Part shown: one piece after another, positions 52,880 to 64,000 of the stretch
Layout of the letters: every line of letters starts with the position of its first letter
How positions within the stretch are numbered: the stretch's first letter is position 1
Source of the DNA: Halichondria panicea
Taxonomy: Eukaryota; Porifera; Demospongiae; Suberitida; Halichondriidae
DNA: 64,000 nt
Reading direction: 5' to 3'
NCBI RefSeq assembly: GCF_963675165.1
Contig: NC_087378.1
Coordinates: forward strand, 2,101,525-2,165,524
Notes under the pieces: generated by a model
Database searches by the model: none
What the model was told of the DNA's origin: nothing
Seen by the model: the letters and a program-made list of their open reading frames with translations, nothing else
Position numbers and translations under genes: made by a program

Positions 52880-53585
52880 CAAATCTATGCAATTTATTAT
52901 GGGAACAAACTTATGATAGGCTAGCCTATTATAGTATGCATGCAATCATGGTCCATCAATACAAATCCAGTGCATGTTCTTGATAACCGTGTGATAATTA
53001 TTATGGTTGGACGTAAAACAGTATTAAACTTCATAGCTACCCCTCTCCATGGTGCTAGTCAACATACCTCTATAAAAGTACTAGTTCCAAGTTGATCCAT
53101 GCCATGCAGTGCTAGTACGTATTTGTTGAATGTACGCGTGTTCTCTTCTCCCACCATCTTGCTGCTTCAATCATACGTGCTCTGCATGGATGAACCTTTG
53201 TCAATTTGCACTTGTCTTTTGGTCCTAACGGGAAAATGATTACATGCAGAATCAGCAATAAAGGTACCCTACCTGACGCCATACCACGCTATAGCAGCCT
53301 AAGTGAAACTATAATTATATCTATACTCTAATACATGCGCAAACACCTGCATGTGTGTACTCTTAAGTCTACCTATATACTATACTCTGGTAAGTGATTG
53401 GTTTATTTCAACACAAAAAGTAAACATTATATATAATTATACTCATCAGGAGAGTTGTATGATAATTATAATTATAGCCACATTAACACAACAACAAGAT
53501 GATACTGAACATCGGAAGTAACAGTTTGCATATAATTATGGCTAGTGTAAGTGCATCATAAATTATAGTGAGAAAGAAGCAACTG
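52880..53585. other. Intergenic stretch without recognised features
   Basis: AT-rich DNA between the dead SH2 copy and the 3' end of the ankyrin gene. I see no coding exon, RNA gene or clear repeat. The stretches 51760-52500 and 49910-50640 are likewise empty of recognisable features. Confidence 0.5.
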
Positions 53586-53589
53586 AGAA

Positions 53590-55706
53590 TTATAAGCTGC
53601 CAGTGATAGGGTTCACGGTCCTGAATGTTGGTGAAGTTCTTGGAGACAGATACTTCCTCTGATGCATATCCGCAGGCGGGGGTGTTAGAGGGGAGGGAGT
53701 GATAACAGACTGCACTGAACCTGACACTGGGTCCCATTCCATGTTCACAACTTTCAATGTGTGCTCATTCGAAGATGAGGAGTTTCCGCGGCATTGTGAA
53801 CCAAAATCTGATAAAGAGAGAGTCAAACTTGATCTTCTCGACTGCTGTTCCTCTATAGCTGATACCTCAATGAGAGGTGTGTCATTTTCTAAAGAATCAG
53901 CGTCTTCTTCATCCCATACGATTCTGCTTCTGGGACTCTTTGTACTGCCCTCAGGCTCTTGGCTGCTTAGCGACTTGATCAGTTCCTCAATAAAACTATC
54001 GTCTATGATCTGCGAAGGTGCAGTTGATTGTTCCTCATCACTGTAACTAGTCACCATTTTCCCCTCGGGTATTGCTCCTAGGCTCAGTCTTTGCTGATGT
54101 GTGATGCTTTGTACAGAGCTTCTTCTTAGTGAAACAGAGCGAGAACGATTTAAGGTTTTTGAGCTAGATTCACCAAGTGACTGCAATAGTTGAATAAATT
54201 CATTTTGAGTTTTGTGTTTGATCATGTTTGGTAGTGCCAGGGTTTCTAGGTTGTTAGCGAGTCCAACATTATGAAACAACAGGTCTTCATCTTCATCCAC
54301 ACAGTCATCCTCTGCTGAGGCTTGTGAGTAGATTTGAAGTGTTTATTGGGTGTGGTATTTGCCTCTTTGGCAGAGGTGTTTTGTATTTTTGTAGCCTTTT
54401 CGTTTGGTGTTGATTTCGATTTCTTTTGCACAATGATTACTTCAGAACGTACTGTAGCTCTGGAGCTTCTACCAGATTTTAATCCATGTTTTGATTTGCT
54501 ATCACCAGTGCTAGAACATCTGAGATGTTTTGGTGGATAGTTGCTGCAAGGATATAGCTTTCTCGGCTTGCCCACAGAGTCGACATTGTGAGGTTCTTGA
54601 CGAGGATTGACTTTGATCTGAGAGTTCACCTTCGAGGATACCTTTCGTGAGACTGCACTCTGCAATTTGCTAGTAGTTGCAGTACATGTAGCACACAGGT
54701 AACCATTCTGACTGGCTCTGCTCCTAACTTGCTTCCTCTCCTCGCAAGCAGAGGGTGTAGACAATCGAGTGGCCTGTTTCTGTTCTAACCACTCCTCAAA
54801 AGCACAATCAGCAGCTTCCATTCTCAGCCTAGAGTGTAGGGCCAGATATTCTTTGTCTTGTTTTTTCCGAAATTGTTCTTTTTTCAACATTACATCCAAG
54901 TCAGTATCCTTTTTATTTGCCCAGTGAAGTGCTTTTAGGAGTCTTGCACACTCGTGTTTTCCGTGAAGACAGGCAAAGTTATACGCTGTGCTCCCACTGT
55001 CATCCTGAATAATTAGATACAGTATAAGTTACTAATTGAATGGCTATTTTGAAGTGCTTACAGTTTTGCTGATGTCTACTCCAAGATTAAGTAGAAACTT
55101 CAAGCTCTTTATATGACCAAATCTTGCCGCTATGTGTAGTGGCACTTGTCCAACTTTGTTTTCCCTGAACAAAACCGCATAGAATAATTATATCGAACAA
55201 TTTGTGGTGTATACACCACCGTATAAGCTATATATATAGCTTGTACAGGCCCTACCTATCCAAGTCTCCACCATTGTCTAACAAGAGGCGTACAAACTTG
55301 ATGGTCATTTTTCCAAGGTTGCTCGCTAGCACAGTGTGCAGAGCTGTGTCTCCGGTAGATGTGACCTGATCATTCACCCCATTGATGTTGTTCTCCAGCA
55401 GATACTTCACACAGTCAAACATGCCATGTTTAGCTGCCAGATGGAGGCATTTCAAGCCCTACATGGCATAATTACATAGTGCAAGCCATTAACTAAAAAA
55501 ATGCTATGTAACATCATAGATAATATAATTCTGTGCTCTATTATCTATGGTAACATCTAGCTATAATTAATCTATTTTGCTGCTCAAGGATTTTTTTGTA
55601 CCTCTTTTGTCATGCTGTTTGAACTGATGCCTCTTTCCAATCCCCTCTTTAGCCAGCCAATGTCCCCTATGGTACAGGCTAGTAGCACATCATTCATTGC
55701 AGCCAT
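53590..55706 (-). CDS. Ankyrin-repeat protein with long disordered tail
   Basis: Exons: 55602-55706, 55256-55458, 55062-55164, then a long region 53590-55004. The first ~130 residues form about four ankyrin repeats (DVLLACTIGDIGWLKRGLER; KCLHLAAKHGMFDCVKYLLE; DTALHTVLASNLGKMTIKFV; VPLHIAARFGHIKSLKFLLN; STAYNFACLHGKHECARLL). Next comes a charged helix (LKKEQFRKKQDKEYLALHSR, AADCAFEEWLEQKQ). A Ser/Lys-rich, then Ser/acidic tail follows, ending PITGSL. Two frames overlap near 54250-54330: the upstream frame stops at 54246, while the downstream frame (from about 54340 to 53590) has a similar composition and codon texture. Joining them needs a small intron not pinned down here, or there is a real or assembly frameshift. 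I do not recognise the family; membrane-skeletal or signalling scaffolds are possible. Confidence 0.65.
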
Positions 55707-57219
55707 TTCTCACACCATTGCTAAGTTTGCTCTGCTAGCTAGCGGGTAAAAGGGGTGGGTCTGGTAACGCGTTTAGCCACAGTTGTATTTTCGACGCCCA
55801 CGTGAATCATACAATACACAACAAACATCTAGTCAGCGGAAAACAGTTTCCAACTTGAAGCTTTATGTCAACTGCAGCACCCATGCAGGGTCATCTTGTA
55901 GTTACTGGGGGGACAGGGTAAAGCAGAGTAGCCTATAGCCTATAGATCATAGCATTGTGTTTGCGATTAAAATGTGTAAATAAAATGACATGTGTGACTA
56001 GAGTAGCCATAGACTATGCTATATGACACACGTACACACATCCACACACAATCTTACCCATTTGCATCGACCTCTCCTCAAAGGTAAGAATTACTGATCC
56101 TCCACATTCATCAGCATGTTGTACTGTTGAACAAAATAATTGCATGAAACATGTTCTCGTGTTACACAGGTTTATTTGTGACGGAGAGATTTGGCGTTTG
56201 ACTAGAAGTGCGTGCTTGAGATCAGATCATCTGGTCAGACTGGGGAACATAATTATAAATCATTAGTTACTTGGAAGCACCATAAACCTACCGAACACAC
56301 TGGGTTCCTTGACTGTACAGCAACAGGCGAGTTTTGGAGCTGGATATATAAATGTCATGTTTTTGTTTGATGTCTCTTTTCCTGTTAAGTAGAGTTTGAG
56401 GCCAAAGCAGAACAACTCAATGCCAAGCAAACTGCGCATTCTAGTAATACGGTATTAACTCTCATTGCAGGTAGTCTCCAAAAGAACTACTATGGCCGAC
56501 ATGCTCTCTCTCTCAGAGCTCATTGTACACTACGTATACATCACAGTCAGGTAATTATGTTCGGAGGTAATGTGCTCATATAATTATTATAGGTGTACTT
56601 CAACGCAGCGCAGCGTTGGTTGGACTCCGCCCAACTAAGGTGTACTCTGCATGTGTAGTGTTTGGAACAATAAACTAGAGCACTGAAGTGCTAACCCTCG
56701 GCTGTTGACATAAATAACTAGAGCACTAAAGTGCAAACCCCCCCCCCTGACTGGTGACATGATTATAAAGAAACCAGGAGAGTGATATATATGACTGAGC
56801 TGTCTAGCACAGCAACTCAGGAGCAATAAAATTAAACCAGACTGGAGGCATGCACAGTGGACTAGGTGATTGACCATGATTGTTGTTTAAAAACAATCGA
56901 TGCCCAGTCTGGCTGCATCAGCAGAGCCTTGCGGCTCTCTTCTCACTCTTGCAGCTACCAATAGCTAGCGTTCTAGTGCAGAGTTAACTACTAAGTAGAG
57001 TAGCAACACTCGGTGAACAAGTTTTGCTACGCACTCTTCTGAAAAGGCTGCAATGGCATTCCTAGTAAGCAAAACTAGGCATAACTCAAGACTAAGCATT
57101 ATCCTTGCAAATCCACGATTTAAAATCCAAGAAAACATGGATTGACAAGAAGCATAAAATACTTGCACTTGATTGATCCTTGAGCAGCTGCATGTAGCAG
57201 TCGACACGCACGCACGCGT

Positions 57220-57257
<38 letters not shown>

Positions 57258-57529
57258 CCGTATATCTCGCTTGCGCATGCGCACCGAGGCTCAATTCATG
57301 ATTTACAGCATTAAGGCATTATGTATGTGCACTGACTTAGTAATGCTGAAGGCAAGCCTGTAGAGACAGGTTACCATAATTATAAACTAAAACATAATTA
57401 TAATACATAATTCAACTGGGCACTTGTTGCAGGGACATTTGAAGTGAAACGAGCAGGGAATATCAGAGTCAAAATTTAGCCTAAATTGCAACCACAGGAA
57501 TTCCTTGACTTTTTGACTTGAGTAAGTAA
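55707..57529. other. Repeat-rich intergenic region with one weak candidate first exon
   Basis: A possible plus-strand first exon at 55865-55917 (MSTAAPMQGHLVVTGGTG, then GTAAAG) could join an exon starting at 56170 (reading on as FICDGEIW). The GGTG-like glycine motif hints at a nucleotide-binding start, but no further exons can be linked. A second isolated open piece is 56471-56551. A tandem duplication around ACTAGAGCACT...AAGTGC occurs at 56675-56765, and a (CA)n run at 57220-57255. No confident gene. Confidence 0.3.
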
Positions 57530-58150
57530 GTATCTATCGAAGGTAGGCCATTCCAAAGTCTAGGCAGACGATTGTAGTAAAAGTGTCAGAGCAAGTTTGT
57601 GCAACAAAAGTTATGATAAATTGTCGACAACCTGGTAGCTTTAGTGATAAATTGTCTGACGACCCATGTAGCAACTGTAGCATTCTGGATATATCGAATC
57701 TGCTTGAAAGATTTTTGTACGAGTTTATACATTCGCCAGTGGAAGAATGTTTTGGTAGATGAGTCGTCTTATAAGTCATAGGAGATGTGGTTTGGGGAAA
57801 GATAAACTTTAACTGTGGCTCTCTTTTGTATTTTTTCTAAGGACTTTGAGCAGCATTGGTCGCCAGAGTTGAGATCTCACTAAGGAAAGGTAGAGTTGTT
57901 TCTTAGTTTTGATCAAGTTGGTAGAAGAAAAAGTTCTTTTCAGAAGGCCTAACACCTTGTAGGCTTTAGCGAGTTGTAGTGGGCCTCCTATTTCAGATCT
58001 GATTGCACCAAAAGTCCAAGATCTTTGTTTATCAGAGTGTACTTTATGCGTGATCCAGCCAGTGTGTATGTGGAAGGTTGAGCAGGTTGTCTAAGGAGCA
58101 GAAGTTCATTTGTATACTTTTGGATTCGTTAAAATAGGAATAGGTCAATT
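57530..58150 (-). mobile_element. LINE relic: 3' end of a reverse transcriptase frame
   Basis: Minus-strand conceptual pieces match the C-terminal part of Jockey/CR1/RTE-like LINE polymerases: [26 protein letters not shown] and [10 protein letters not shown], followed by the usual loosely conserved tail with Tyr/Lys/Leu-rich text. The catalytic core is not present and the frame is interrupted, so it is an old 5'-truncated copy. The exact clade cannot be named from this piece. Confidence 0.65.
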
Positions 58151-59073
58151 TTTTTGCTGATTTGGCTCATTCGCAAAACATTCTAGTGATGAATAATTTT
58201 GCGGTTTTGTCTCGAAGATATGGAACATTATTTAGTGTTTATCTGCCAAACATCATATCCGGCCGTAATAAACGTATAAAAAAGTTAAGTTTAGGGTAGC
58301 CAGTATATACGAATAGCGAGTGGCCGCATTTCAGAGCTAGCAATCCGTTCCAAACCAAATGGCTGATATATCTATAACCCATCTCTTACGGTTTACCAAT
58401 TACCAACCATTATTACTCGCTTACTAGAATATATATGGACATGGTTCAACACTTTGTGGGAAAAGCCTACCAGTTGTATATGATCCTCTTCTTAGTCAAC
58501 AATCTACTGTACCAGAAAAAATTACCTGTTTCAGTGCAGATGATGGCAAACTTGATTGCCTCAATAATATCTAGCAATGATTTCAAGTGCTCACATGAGT
58601 GGCAGCTGAGGCTGAAGTGCTCATGAGTGGCAGCTGAGGCTCAACATCTGCTCACTACAGTTTTCGTTTTCAACTCAAGAACGTGCATGTAAGCAATCAC
58701 ATCAACCAGTTTTTACGCAGTTCTGTCTTAGGTACAAATCTAATACATGCACCCTATAAATCTCTATGTATATTACTTAAAACAGTCATGTTCCAAGCCA
58801 AAGGCATGCAGCTCGAGCATTGTATGCGTAGCAAAAAAAACCTCTGCTAGGGAGATCAAGCAATCCATAACACTGGTGTCCAAAATAATAATTAGAACAC
58901 ACACAACACAAATCAGCACAACAAAATATAATTATAATATTCAAAATTGCCGAATAACAATCGGGTAGGGGAAAACTATAAACATCGATAAGTTATTAAT
59001 GCGAGCTTCTAAATTATACTGCATGCTAACTATTGAAATTGTTAATTGTTCTTTAGAAAATTAGCTACTGTAC

Positions 59074-62000
59074 TCACTTGAAAGTAATTAAGTACTCAGG
59101 ATACGACTGAACATCTGGTACAACAACAAAAATAGTTGGGGCAGAGGTGCTATTGACCAAAGAGTCAAAGAGCACATTTTGATCTTTCGTTGGGTCTTTT
59201 GGTGGAGGCACCACCATGCTACTCTTTCCCACGGTGTACTCACCAGTAAGGACTTTGGCCAAGTACATGTACTTGTGTCCATTTTGGTCAGGCTTGGAGT
59301 ACGTTGGGCTAGCTGAGTATGAGGCATCTCGGGCAAAGTACGTTCCATTTCCATATGCTATAGCTACAAGAGGAAAAAATTAATGATAGACCCAAAATAC
59401 ATTGATTTACCATACCATGTCTTCCAGCATAGCTTCGATTGAATCCGTTGGCATTAATTTTAACTGCACTATCAGCATCTGTACCATGGAATAGTTGACG
59501 TTCATTAGGGTGGTTGGGTGGATTGGCTTTATCCATTGCTTCTTTGGCTTGACGGTACAAGCAATACAACCTTGGGTTTTGTACACGTTGTATTGTGATG
59601 ATTTCGGATTTGGATACAGTCTGGTTAAAGACGACCAGCACTTCTTTGTATTCAATGCTATCAGGCTTGAGGTCAACACAATGAACGGACTTATGAATAG
59701 GCATTTCATCCCATGTGTCTGGTCTTGTGCCTACAGTAATACAACATTTCAAACACAAAACTCACATGCACTAAAACATTACTAACGTACCAACTTCTTT
59801 CGTGGTGAACCTTCGCACACGATTGTGTTGCTTGGTTTTGTGGTCTTCCTCTTCATGCTTCAGGAAGTCTATTGTAAAATTAATTGGTTCTTTTTGATAA
59901 TGAAATATATGCATATCCTTATGAGTTTGTTTCTTGAATGCTAGATATGCTTGTTCAATTTCATAGCTGAATTCCTTGTCATAATTGACAAAATTCATGG
60001 TTCCCTGTTTCTTGTATTGCCATTGAACAGTGATGTAAAGGCTTTCAACTTCAAATTGATGCTGAAGTTGTTGCTGAAATTGTTTGCCACGTTCATCTGA
60101 TTTACGAGACATGACTTTATAGATAATATCGTTAACTTTGCCGCGAATTTTGGTGATATCGTGTACATTTCCAGTTAGCCGAATACGGCCAATATCACGT
60201 TCAATCCTACACTCGACACCCGCATTTAGGCACTCTTTACCAATTTCTTTACATTCAACATTGTTGAGAGCTCTAATACTCTCATTATTAATCTCTTCTT
60301 TGTCGAAATTTTCTCGCATCAGTTTCCTTAACCTTGCAACCGCACCACTAACTCTACTCTCATCAAATCCACAAATAATAATATTGAGCCCTTCCTGTGG
60401 TGTCTCATGATCCGCTCCTGAATGCGATAGATCATCTTCATCAATACTTGATGATATTTCCCTAGACGACGACCAATAATTCAATGCAGATGGGCTCCTT
60501 CTACTCGTTAGCTCATCATCACTGTTGCTTTCAAATTCAAGTGGTGACATATCATCATCGGACAATGCAGAAGCTTCACCATGTAGCTCTGAAGCGGACG
60601 GTGATAGTACAAGTACAGTATCTGGCTGAATTGATGTTAAGAATGTATCGTAAATTCCTTCGTTGAAAATAACAATTCGAACTTGCTTCAAGTATTTAGG
60701 GTTAGAAAGACCGAACTGATTGATCCCTTCATACGTTCCTTTGGCTGCATCCGTTGTAGGGTAGTTTTGAGCTCCAGTTCCTATGACCGGCAATGCAATC
60801 GTCTTATATTGAAGTTGTTCTGCTTTATCAAGGCATGACTTAATTGTTTTGCTGTACAGTCCAGGATCATTGCTGCTGAAGTAAATATGTAAAATGGATT
60901 TACATTTGAGTGGATTCAATGCTTTTGTTGCGATAACTTTTCCTTCAGTGAGCTGGCCTTCTTTTTTTACAGCATCTGTACATAAATCTTGGAGTTTGGG
61001 TCCAGCAATTTTGAGAAGAATCTTTGACACTTCACCACTATTACCTAAATTGATTCCTGAGCTAGTTGTGTTGACAATGGCATCACTTGAATCTTTCGTG
61101 ATATCTCCTTTAACAACTGACACTTGAATTCCTTGAACGTGAAAATCTGAAGTTACTGGTGAGTTAGCAGCAGCTACAGCCAATTTTGGAGAGGAGGTGT
61201 CGAACAATTTGCTCTTTTTCTTTTTAGTGCTCTGCAGCTGCACATTCTCTAATTCAGATTTGAATATCTTATGTTGACTTGCATCAAAAATGATAAGGTG
61301 AATGGTAAACTGTGCATTCTTGGTCTTCGCTAAGTACAAGCAAGACTCTGTGATCATAATACCAGCAACAAGCTGTATGGGGTAACCAAGACCACCAGGT
61401 CCTATTGCTGGAAATGCAATGGAATTCACTTGATGCTTTTCACACTGTTGAAAGCATTTTCGGATTAAGTCTCGAAGAATCTGCGGAATAAAGAGTTCAT
61501 AAATTTGAAAATTAGTCCATCATAACAAACCTTTCCGTCTTTATCAGCAGAGCAGTTAGGTGCAACAGCATGAAAAACATGCTGGCAGTCCAGGTTTCCA
61601 GGGCCAGTTACAATCACATCTCCGGTGTTTGCGCGTCCTTTTTCATTGCATTCCTTTTGGAGATCTGGGCCAGCAAGTTTAGACATATGTTGTGCAATCA
61701 CGCCTCGAGAGAGATCCAATTTGGAGTTGGCAGTACACACATACACATCAATAACAACCTATAGGGAAACCAATAAGGTATAATGACACTTCCTGGGGAT
61801 CAATTAAAGCTAACCTTAGTTGAAAAAAGATCTCCATGGTGTAGCTGTGGCACACTTGAAGTCATCGATTTTTTTTTTGCTGCACCACCACTAGTACTAG
61901 ATCTAGCAGCTAGGCCAAGAGAACTAGAGCGAATGCTTTGTACAGGGATTAAAAACATGCTAGATTCGATATCCAATGTGATAACACTTCCCGGAAAACA

Positions 62001-64000
62001 ATTGGAGAGAGCTTTGTGGAATGCAATGGCATGAGTTTGATCGATGACAATAAATGACACTTCGGTTATTGAAGTTGCTGCTGTTGTGAAATAAGTCATT
62101 GACGCTTCGATGTGAACAAGGGCACATTCATTGAGTGGATATTTAAATATTCCAGAGCTAATTGCAGGGAAGGCGATAGAGGAGAACCTTTTTGCTTTAG
62201 CTAGAGTGTTAATCACTGCACGACTAAGGCGTGACTTCTCGTAAGCATGATCCTTGGATTGGAGTTGGTACCTCGGCCCAATAGCATGTACAATTGCCTT
62301 GCAAGGTAGCTTTCCAACAACTTGTGAGATGTGTACGTCACCGTCTTCCATACCAAATAATGAGTTCTGCATAAATTGGTCACAATCATCTTGTATTTCT
62401 TTGCCGCCTTTCTTGACAATTGCAGCAGCAAGCCCTCCAGAATGACGTAACTGATCATTAGCTGGGTTGACTAGAACATCGGCTTTAAATTCAGTGAGAT
62501 CTCCAATGTACACTTTGAATGTTACAATTGTGTTGGTCTTTTCAAACTTAGTAGTAACTCGACAGTACTCTTTAGCACTTGGAGAGTTGTCAATACTCTT
62601 GATAAATACTTCCGATTCGGCTTTTTCAACGACAACTGTCTCAATACAGACACTGTAGGTACTTTCAACACCTGGGAGAATAGTGGTCTTCGTTGATTCA
62701 CTGAGAAAATATTTGCAAGCTCCAGGAGCACGAACTTCAATGAAATTCATCTTGAGAGATTCTTTTATTTCCAGCAACTTCTTATAGGCTTCGACCACTG
62801 CAAACTCTTCACCTTTCAACTTAACTATCACCTGACGTATCTTTGATTCGTTCTCTAAAGGATTTACTTCAAAAATCCATTCCTTAATATCTTGAATCCA
62901 CCGGTCATCTCTTTGGATTAATTTCCATTGGGGGCTAGTTAGTTGCAAATCTTTCGTAATTGTACATTCATCTTTAATGAAGCTAGACATTTTTTCGACA
63001 GCTTGATTTACATTTTCTAATAACCCACCAAACATAATTTCTGTATTTCCGTAGGAGCACACTACATTGTACTCCATTTCAAGCTTTTTATACAGATTAA
63101 AAATCTTAGATTTTGTCTCGGAGTCCTTTTTAGGTTTCTTAAGGGATTCCGGAATACAAATTTTTCCAACCTTTAGTATTGATTGCAACTCTTTGACAAT
63201 TTCTGTTACATTTTCACATGTAGATCTAGCACCATCGTAGAGGAAATCTAATTGTATGGCACTTGACCGAAAAACAGCCACTGCTACAGTTTTTTTCTCG
63301 TCAAGAAAGCTAGCCAAAAATATTCTGCCAGAGCCTTCATCAGACAAAAAATCAACTAGCAAAGGATCTGTTGAGACAGTTATTGAAGAAAATTTGTAGG
63401 TAGCAAAGTGTTTCTCAAAATTACTTAATTTCGCTTTAGGACCTGTTACATGCAAAGTCTGAGAGTCGATTGGAAGCGAGATGCTCAACTCAGGATGGTT
63501 AGCCGTAATATTTTCTAAGTTCACCTGTGCAATGTATGCATGCTGTGCCGGAGACAATGACAGCTGCGTAGAGTCTATGACAAATGAGCTAGAAATTGTA
63601 CTCAATTGCTCAGTAACTTCAGTAACAAGATTAATTTCCCCACATATATCCACCAGTGTGTCTGCTTCCTGCAAATCAAATGCAAAGGGAAGTTGTGAAG
63701 ACTGCTCCTTTCCCTCTAAGTAATCGAATATATCTTGCTTCGCATCACGTACAAATGATACTTCCATCGTTGTAAACTTATTGACATACTTATTCAAAGC
63801 AGCTTTACATTGAGATCTCCATTCGACATCTTTAATGAATTTGTTCGGAGTCACTAGTATTTCAGTTTCGTCTGGTTCTGAAAATGAGCATGACAGGTTA
63901 GGGTTGCAGTCAGCTAAAACCTGCTCTAGAATGTGTTTCTTCTTTTTTAAAGCTTTGGACAGAAATTGGGTAATTGGAAATGAGAGTGGAGTAGCTGATG
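59074..64000 (-). CDS. PARP14-like mono-ADP-ribosyltransferase, 5'-partial
   Basis: 1,568 residues are readable; the frame is open through the window end, so the N terminus lies beyond. Exons: 61815-64000 (continuing), 61531-61758, 59791-61480, 59416-59730, 59074-59363. Domains (window numbering): an N-terminal region of tandem small alpha/beta modules as in PARP14 (1-490, not assigned); macro domain 1 at about 495-680 ([44 protein letters not shown]); a diverged macro 2 at about 729-870 ([25 protein letters not shown]); macro 3 at about 920-1075 ([29 protein letters not shown]); WWE at about 1288-1365 (VQWQYKKQG); and an ART domain at 1390-1568 ([50 protein letters not shown]). His and Tyr of the catalytic triad are present, but the third position is hydrophobic rather than Glu. 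This predicts mono-ADP-ribosylation. Vertebrate relatives act in antiviral and stress signalling. Confidence 0.92.

Noticed and set aside
60138-60410. 90-codon plus-strand frame
   Set aside because: Antisense to the long PARP14-like exon, with no independent support.
63854-63854. Apparent protein start of the PARP14-like frame at this point
   Set aside because: The codon on the minus strand is GTG, and the same frame stays open to the window end. The gene simply continues beyond the window.

Overview
This window is nuclear DNA of an animal, most likely a demosponge. The genes have many short introns (mostly 50-400 bp) with GT/AG borders and no operon-like stacking. The content is animal-specific: exocyst subunits, adducin, copine, a TAPP-type PH adaptor, an SH2 protein, LST2/ZFYVE28 and a PARP14-like protein. 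Two short-chain collagen (C4-like) genes are typical of sponges. The species cannot be named from sequence alone.

Layout: EXOC2 (+, 5' end cut off by the window start); SPMAP2/THEG-like (-); SFI1-like (+); collagen copy A (-); a block of broken SFI1 and copine copies; collagen copy B (-); copine (-); adducin (-); LST2/ZFYVE28 (+); DUSP11-like phosphatase (-); a TTC31-like J/TPR/UBA/RRM/CCCH protein (+); TAPP/PLEKHA1-2-like (-); EXOC8 (-); retroelement remnants; an SH2 protein (-); an ankyrin-repeat protein (-); about 3.3 kb of repeat-rich intergenic DNA with a LINE relic; and a PARP14-like macro/WWE/ART gene (-, 5' end beyond the window). Gene models were assembled by hand from splice signals. 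Except for the ankyrin gene, every chain of exons stays in frame from its start (or the window edge) to a stop.

Three neighbouring pairs are head-to-head with only 215-250 bp between start codons: SPMAP2/SFI1, adducin/LST2 and DUSP11/TTC31-like. These intervals are probable shared promoters. Tail-to-tail pairs (EXOC2/SPMAP2, SFI1/collagen A, LST2/DUSP11, TTC31-like/TAPP) are also closely spaced. Functional themes recur: two exocyst subunits, cytoskeleton and centrosome or axoneme (SFI1, SPMAP2, adducin), phosphoinositide or membrane binding (copine, LST2 FYVE, TAPP PH) and RNA or ADP-ribose biology (DUSP11, TTC31-like, PARP14-like).

The most informative structure is a local tandem duplication of the unit [SFI1 3' end - collagen - copine 3' end]. 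It left two intact collagen genes and, between them, decayed copies of the SFI1 and copine ends. The most unusual gene is the TTC31-like protein, which joins a J domain, TPRs, a UBA-like segment, an RRM and a CCCH finger. I see no CRISPR array, rRNA, tRNA or prokaryotic system.
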